Below the pieces are notes generated by a model. The model was given only the letters and a program-made list of their open reading frames with translations. It was not told the origin of the DNA and made no database searches. The position numbers and the translations under genes are program-made. From Flavobacteriaceae bacterium (GTDB lineage Bacteria > Bacteroidota > Bacteroidia > Flavobacteriales > Flavobacteriaceae), in the NCBI GenBank assembly GCA_947377425.1, contig CANCFZ010000101.1, positions 1 to 8,589 on the forward strand: a DNA stretch of 8,589 bases. Direction: 5' to 3'. Below are positions 5,668 through 8,589 of this stretch, piece by piece. Every line of letters begins with the position of its first letter. The first letter of the stretch is position 1.

Positions 5668-7752
5668 ATGAAAAACATTAAAATAAACAAGACTTTTATT
5701 TTGCTAATCTTATTAGTTCAATGTTTTGTTTATAGTCAATCCTCAAACATCGCACCCATTTTAACCGCTACTGGAGATCAATTATATTGTCCAAGCACTT
5801 CAATGAAAGTTGTTACATCTATGAATTTTAATGATTCTGATGATTTAGGTGTTGACGCTGTTTATATTCAAATCTCTACAGGTTATGCTTATGGACAAGA
5901 CACCTTAATACTGACTGGTACTCATCCAACAATTGTGAGTAATTGGAATGCAAACACAGGAAAACTAACTTTAACAGGAGCTTCAAGTCAACCAACTTAT
6001 TTAGACTTAAAATATGCAATTGAAGATATTGAATACTCAAATAACACAACTAATCCAACAGGTACAAGAACTTTTTCAATTTCTATTGGTCAAGCCAATT
6101 ACTTACCTTCCAACGGACATTATTATCAATATATACCGAATATCGGAGTTACCTGGTCTGACGCTAAAAATTTAGCTCAAACTTCTACATATTATGGTTT
6201 ACAAGGTTATTTAGCCACAATTACAGCAGCAGACGAAGCGCAACTTTCTGGAACACAAGCCGCAGGAGCTGGATGGATTGGAGGAAGCGATGAACAAACA
6301 GAAGGAACTTGGAAATGGATGACAGGCCCTGAAGCTGGAACAGTTTTTTGGACTGGAAATTTTACTGGTTACACCTCAACTTATGCTTTTTGGAATACTG
6401 GAGAACCAAACAATATGGGTGGTGCAGAAAATTACGCTCACATTACTGCTCCAGGTGTTGGAATAGCTGGTTCTTGGAATGACTTATCAAATACTGGTGA
6501 TACTAGCGGGAATTATCAACCCAAAGGATATGTAGTAGAATATGGAGGAATGCCCGGAGATCCAGTATTACACATTTCAACAAACACTACGATTACAATT
6601 CCTTCAATAACCTCGTCCAATACTGAAACAATTTGCGGTGCTGGAACAGTACATTTACAAGCAATATCTAGTACTGGAACTGTGAATTGGTATACAAATT
6701 CTTCGGGTGGAATTCCTATTGCAACTGGAAATAATTTTATCTCACCAACAATTTCCACAACTACCGATTTCTATGCTGTTGCACATTCTAATAATTGCCC
6801 AGACGATATTCGAATTCCAATTACAGCACACGTAACTACAAAACCAATACTAACTTATTCATCACCTTATTATATGTGTGATGAAAGTTATACCGTTATT
6901 GATGTTCAAACTACATCCGGAATATTATTATGGTATGATAGCCCCACGGCTACAAATCAAATTTTCTTAGGAACTCATTTTGTAGTTCCAAATATTCATG
7001 AAAACACAACTTTTTATGCCGAAGCCAATTATAACGGTTGCCTATCAGACAGAATCCCTATTGAAGTTAATGTGTATGCACCTCCAATAGTTTCTGATGA
7101 AATTCATAAAATATGTTCGGGAGAAGTTTTAACATTAGATGCCGGAAATCCTGGGATGACCTATATATGGTCAACTGGTGCAACTACCCAAACAATTACT
7201 ACAAATGGATTAAGTAATTACTCTGTAATTATTACAACACTAGCACCAGAAAGTTGTTCGAAAACAAAGAATTTTTCAATAATTATAAATTCCGCACCAG
7301 TAATTTCAGGTATTCTTATTAATGATTCTATTGCTACTATAAACACAACTGCTAATGGTGACTTTGAATATTCTATTGACGGAACAAATTATCAAACATC
7401 AAATCAATTTGCAATTGCTGATGGCGGCTATTATATTGGTTATGTTAGAGAAAAAAATAATTGTGGTTTCGATTATAAACCATTTATTATTGTTTCTGTA
7501 CCTGAATTCTTCACGCCAAATAATGACGGAAATAATGATCTTTGGATTATTAAAGGTTTGATATATTATCCAAAAGCAGAAGTTAAAATTTATGATAGAT
7601 TCGGAAAATTAATTACCCAATTAAATTCAAATAAATATTTTTGGGATGGAACCTTAAACGGAAAAAACCTAACTTCTGACGATTATTGGTACATTTTCAA
7701 AATTGATGAAAATTCACCCGAAGTAAAAGGTCATTTTTCGATGAAACGCTAG
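5668..7752 (+). CDS. Secreted C-type lectin/Ig-repeat protein with type B T9SS sorting domain
   Basis: I start at ATG 5668 (MKNIKINKTF), giving 694 residues; the frame also reaches a TTG at 5653. The signal peptide runs to about residue 22 (LLVQCFVYSQ). Residues 30-145 form a cadherin-like segment with GQDTLILTGTHP and SGTRTFSISIG-type strands. Residues 150-292 form a C-type lectin domain with WIGG, WKW, EPN (246-248) and WND (270-272), the calcium/sugar-binding set. Ig-like CHU_C-associated repeats follow, with Cys pairs 323/377, 404/458 and 483/530; a fourth segment (544-611) keeps only Cys599. Residues 612-694 are the CHU_C sorting domain: FFTPNNDGNNDLW, IYDRFGKLI, WDGTLNGK, ending KGHFSMKR. 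This points to type IX export and surface attachment, with calcium-dependent glycan binding inferred. TTTG 5624-5627 and GAAATTTG 5648-5655 are a weak promoter candidate. Confidence 0.9.
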   Translation: MKNIKINKTFILLILLVQCFVYSQSSNIAPILTATGDQLYCPSTSMKVVTSMNFNDSDDLGVDAVYIQISTGYAYGQDTLILTGTHPTIVSNWNANTGKLTLTGASSQPTYLDLKYAIEDIEYSNNTTNPTGTRTFSISIGQANYLPSNGHYYQYIPNIGVTWSDAKNLAQTSTYYGLQGYLATITAADEAQLSGTQAAGAGWIGGSDEQTEGTWKWMTGPEAGTVFWTGNFTGYTSTYAFWNTGEPNNMGGAENYAHITAPGVGIAGSWNDLSNTGDTSGNYQPKGYVVEYGGMPGDPVLHISTNTTITIPSITSSNTETICGAGTVHLQAISSTGTVNWYTNSSGGIPIATGNNFISPTISTTTDFYAVAHSNNCPDDIRIPITAHVTTKPILTYSSPYYMCDESYTVIDVQTTSGILLWYDSPTATNQIFLGTHFVVPNIHENTTFYAEANYNGCLSDRIPIEVNVYAPPIVSDEIHKICSGEVLTLDAGNPGMTYIWSTGATTQTITTNGLSNYSVIITTLAPESCSKTKNFSIIINSAPVISGILINDSIATINTTANGDFEYSIDGTNYQTSNQFAIADGGYYIGYVREKNNCGFDYKPFIIVSVPEFFTPNNDGNNDLWIIKGLIYYPKAEVKIYDRFGKLITQLNSNKYFWDGTLNGKNLTSDDYWYIFKIDENSPEVKGHFSMKR

Positions 7753-8522
7753 TTCAATTTCTTCTGTATTTCGTTTAAAATACAAATATAATCTTCTTGA
7801 TTTTTTAGAAAATCCATTTCAGAAACGTCAATAATTAAAACATTCAAATCTTTTTGTGTCTTAATATAATCCAAATAACCATTGTTGATTTTCTCTAAAT
7901 AAGTTGCTGGAATTTCTTGCTCATAACTTCTTCCTCTACGCTTTATATTTTGCAATAATCGCTCGGTATTTTGATACAAATAAATATACAAATCGGGTTT
8001 TGGCATTTCTTTGTAAATAATATCAAAAAGCGTTTTATACAAACGAACTTCATCATCAGACAATGTTACTTTTGCAAAAATTAAAGATTTAAAAATATGA
8101 TAATCAGCAACAATAAAATCTTTAAACAAATCAAATTGTGCTAAATCATCAGAAATTTGCTGGTATCTATCCGCCAAAAAAGACATTTCTAACGGAAAAG
8201 CATATCGGTTTTGATCTTTATAAAATTTAGGCAAAAATGGATTGTCTGCAAATCGCTCTAATACTGTTTTAGCATTAAAATCTTCAGCAATTTTAGTAGC
8301 TAATGTTGTTTTTCCAGCACCAATATTTCCTTCTATAGCGATGTAATTACAATTTTTAAAATCGATTTTTTCGAGTGGATTTATAAGTTTATAAATGCTA
8401 TTACAATCACTTTTATCAATGCAATTTGTAAGTAATTCCGAAATAGATATTTTGTCTATGGGATGCGTCCAGTTGTAAATCAATTCCTTCATTGGCAACA
8501 ATACAAATTTTTCGCCCAACAA
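7749..8522 (-). CDS. FolK (HPPK) C-terminus fused to deoxynucleoside kinase, 5' truncated at a junction
   Basis: About 257 codons are open on the minus strand. The first 31 or so residues (GEKFVLLPMKEL, then THP and SELL) look like the C-terminal end of HPPK, the folate-pathway pyrophosphokinase. A linker leads to a kinase domain from residue 59: YIAIEGNIGAGKTT (P-loop 65-73), LERFADNPFLPKFY with Glu89 as likely base, VADYHIFKSLIFAK, and the Arg-rich lid IKRRGRSYEQ. This is the dNK family (P-loop kinases phosphorylating deoxynucleosides). I recall FolK-dNK fusions of about 370 residues in Flavobacteriaceae, so this is the back two thirds of one. The TTG at 8522 is not a true start: the frame continues to a stop at 8588-8586 through sequence that is antisense to folK. 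The stop overlaps that of the convergent gene. Confidence 0.85.
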   Translation of the reverse strand: MLGEKFVLLPMKELIYNWTHPIDKISISELLTNCIDKSDCNSIYKLINPLEKIDFKNCNYIAIEGNIGAGKTTLATKIAEDFNAKTVLERFADNPFLPKFYKDQNRYAFPLEMSFLADRYQQISDDLAQFDLFKDFIVADYHIFKSLIFAKVTLSDDEVRLYKTLFDIIYKEMPKPDLYIYLYQNTERLLQNIKRRGRSYEQEIPATYLEKINNGYLDYIKTQKDLNVLIIDVSEMDFLKNQEDYICILNEIQKKLN

Positions 8523-8589
8523 ACTTTTAAAGAAAATCCTGAAAGTGGAGAATAAATTAGGAAGAATTCGTAAAGAAAGTGTTGGTTAT
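8509..8589 (+). pseudogene. folK: Middle fragment of folK (HPPK) in inverted orientation
   Basis: The plus-strand frame ending at base 8589 reads FSPNKLLKKILK and then VENKLGRIRKESVGY. This is the HPPK region (LL..IL.IE..LGR.R...Y) that comes just before the conserved R.IDIDI motif, which would lie off-window. The frame is closed by a TAA at 8476-8478, so the 75 or so N-terminal HPPK residues, including the GSN motif, are missing. The C-terminal end of HPPK lies beside it on the opposite strand. The two pieces together look like one gene broken by an inverted join near 8505-8525. The exact join cannot be placed because both readings are plausible across 8505-8522. Confidence 0.7.

Noticed and set aside
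5680..5730. Cys in LLVQCF as a lipoprotein box in the lectin protein
   Set aside because: Gln directly before the Cys does not fit a lipobox; a signal peptidase I site near YSQ is more likely, and T9SS cargo use that route.
6516..6758. 80-codon minus-strand frame inside the lectin gene
   Set aside because: Antisense shadow of the lectin/Ig coding sequence, with no recognisable domain or start signal.

Overview
The window is AT-rich DNA from a member of the Bacteroidota, most likely a Flavobacterium or close relative in the Flavobacteriaceae. Four things point there. Promoters have the Bacteroidota form (TTG or TTTG, a spacer of about 19 bases, then TAnnTTTG) with no clear Shine-Dalgarno sites. 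One protein ends in a type IX secretion (gliding-motility-associated, CHU_C) sorting domain. A DPP11-type S46 peptidase is present. A deoxynucleoside kinase is fused behind a FolK domain.

Layout, left to right. Bases 1-597 hold the 3' end of an S46 dipeptidyl peptidase (DPP11 type). A short spacer with a sigma-54-like site and a housekeeping -7 element leads to a small Ala/Pro/Thr-rich repeat lipoprotein (754-984). A strong bidirectional terminator separates it from a convergent DUF1508/YegP-like gene (1054-1425, minus). Upstream of that, also on the minus strand, are tRNA-Leu(TAA) and tRNA-Gly(GCC) with their own promoter and terminator, and then mutS (1799-4405, minus). A divergent spacer with a clear promoter starts a plus-strand run: a secreted DUF1573 protein (4560-5054), a terminator, a SpoU/TrmH-family RNA methyltransferase (5118-5648), and a large secreted C-type-lectin/Ig-repeat protein with a type B T9SS sorting domain (5668-7752). 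The last gene (minus, 7749 to about 8522) is a deoxynucleoside kinase preceded by the C-terminal end of a FolK (HPPK) domain. No gene-free stretch exceeds 300 bases.

Most of the window is ordinary flavobacterial core genome: translation (tRNAs, RNA methyltransferase), mismatch repair, folate/nucleotide salvage, peptide use and secreted surface proteins. The genes do not form one pathway and I see no defence or mobile system. The most notable feature is at the right edge. The C-terminal part of FolK reads on the minus strand, while the middle of a FolK domain reads on the plus strand immediately beside it, at about 8505-8589. That is a fold-back (inverted) junction inside one gene. It is either a real inversion that breaks folK or, more likely, an assembly or amplification chimera.
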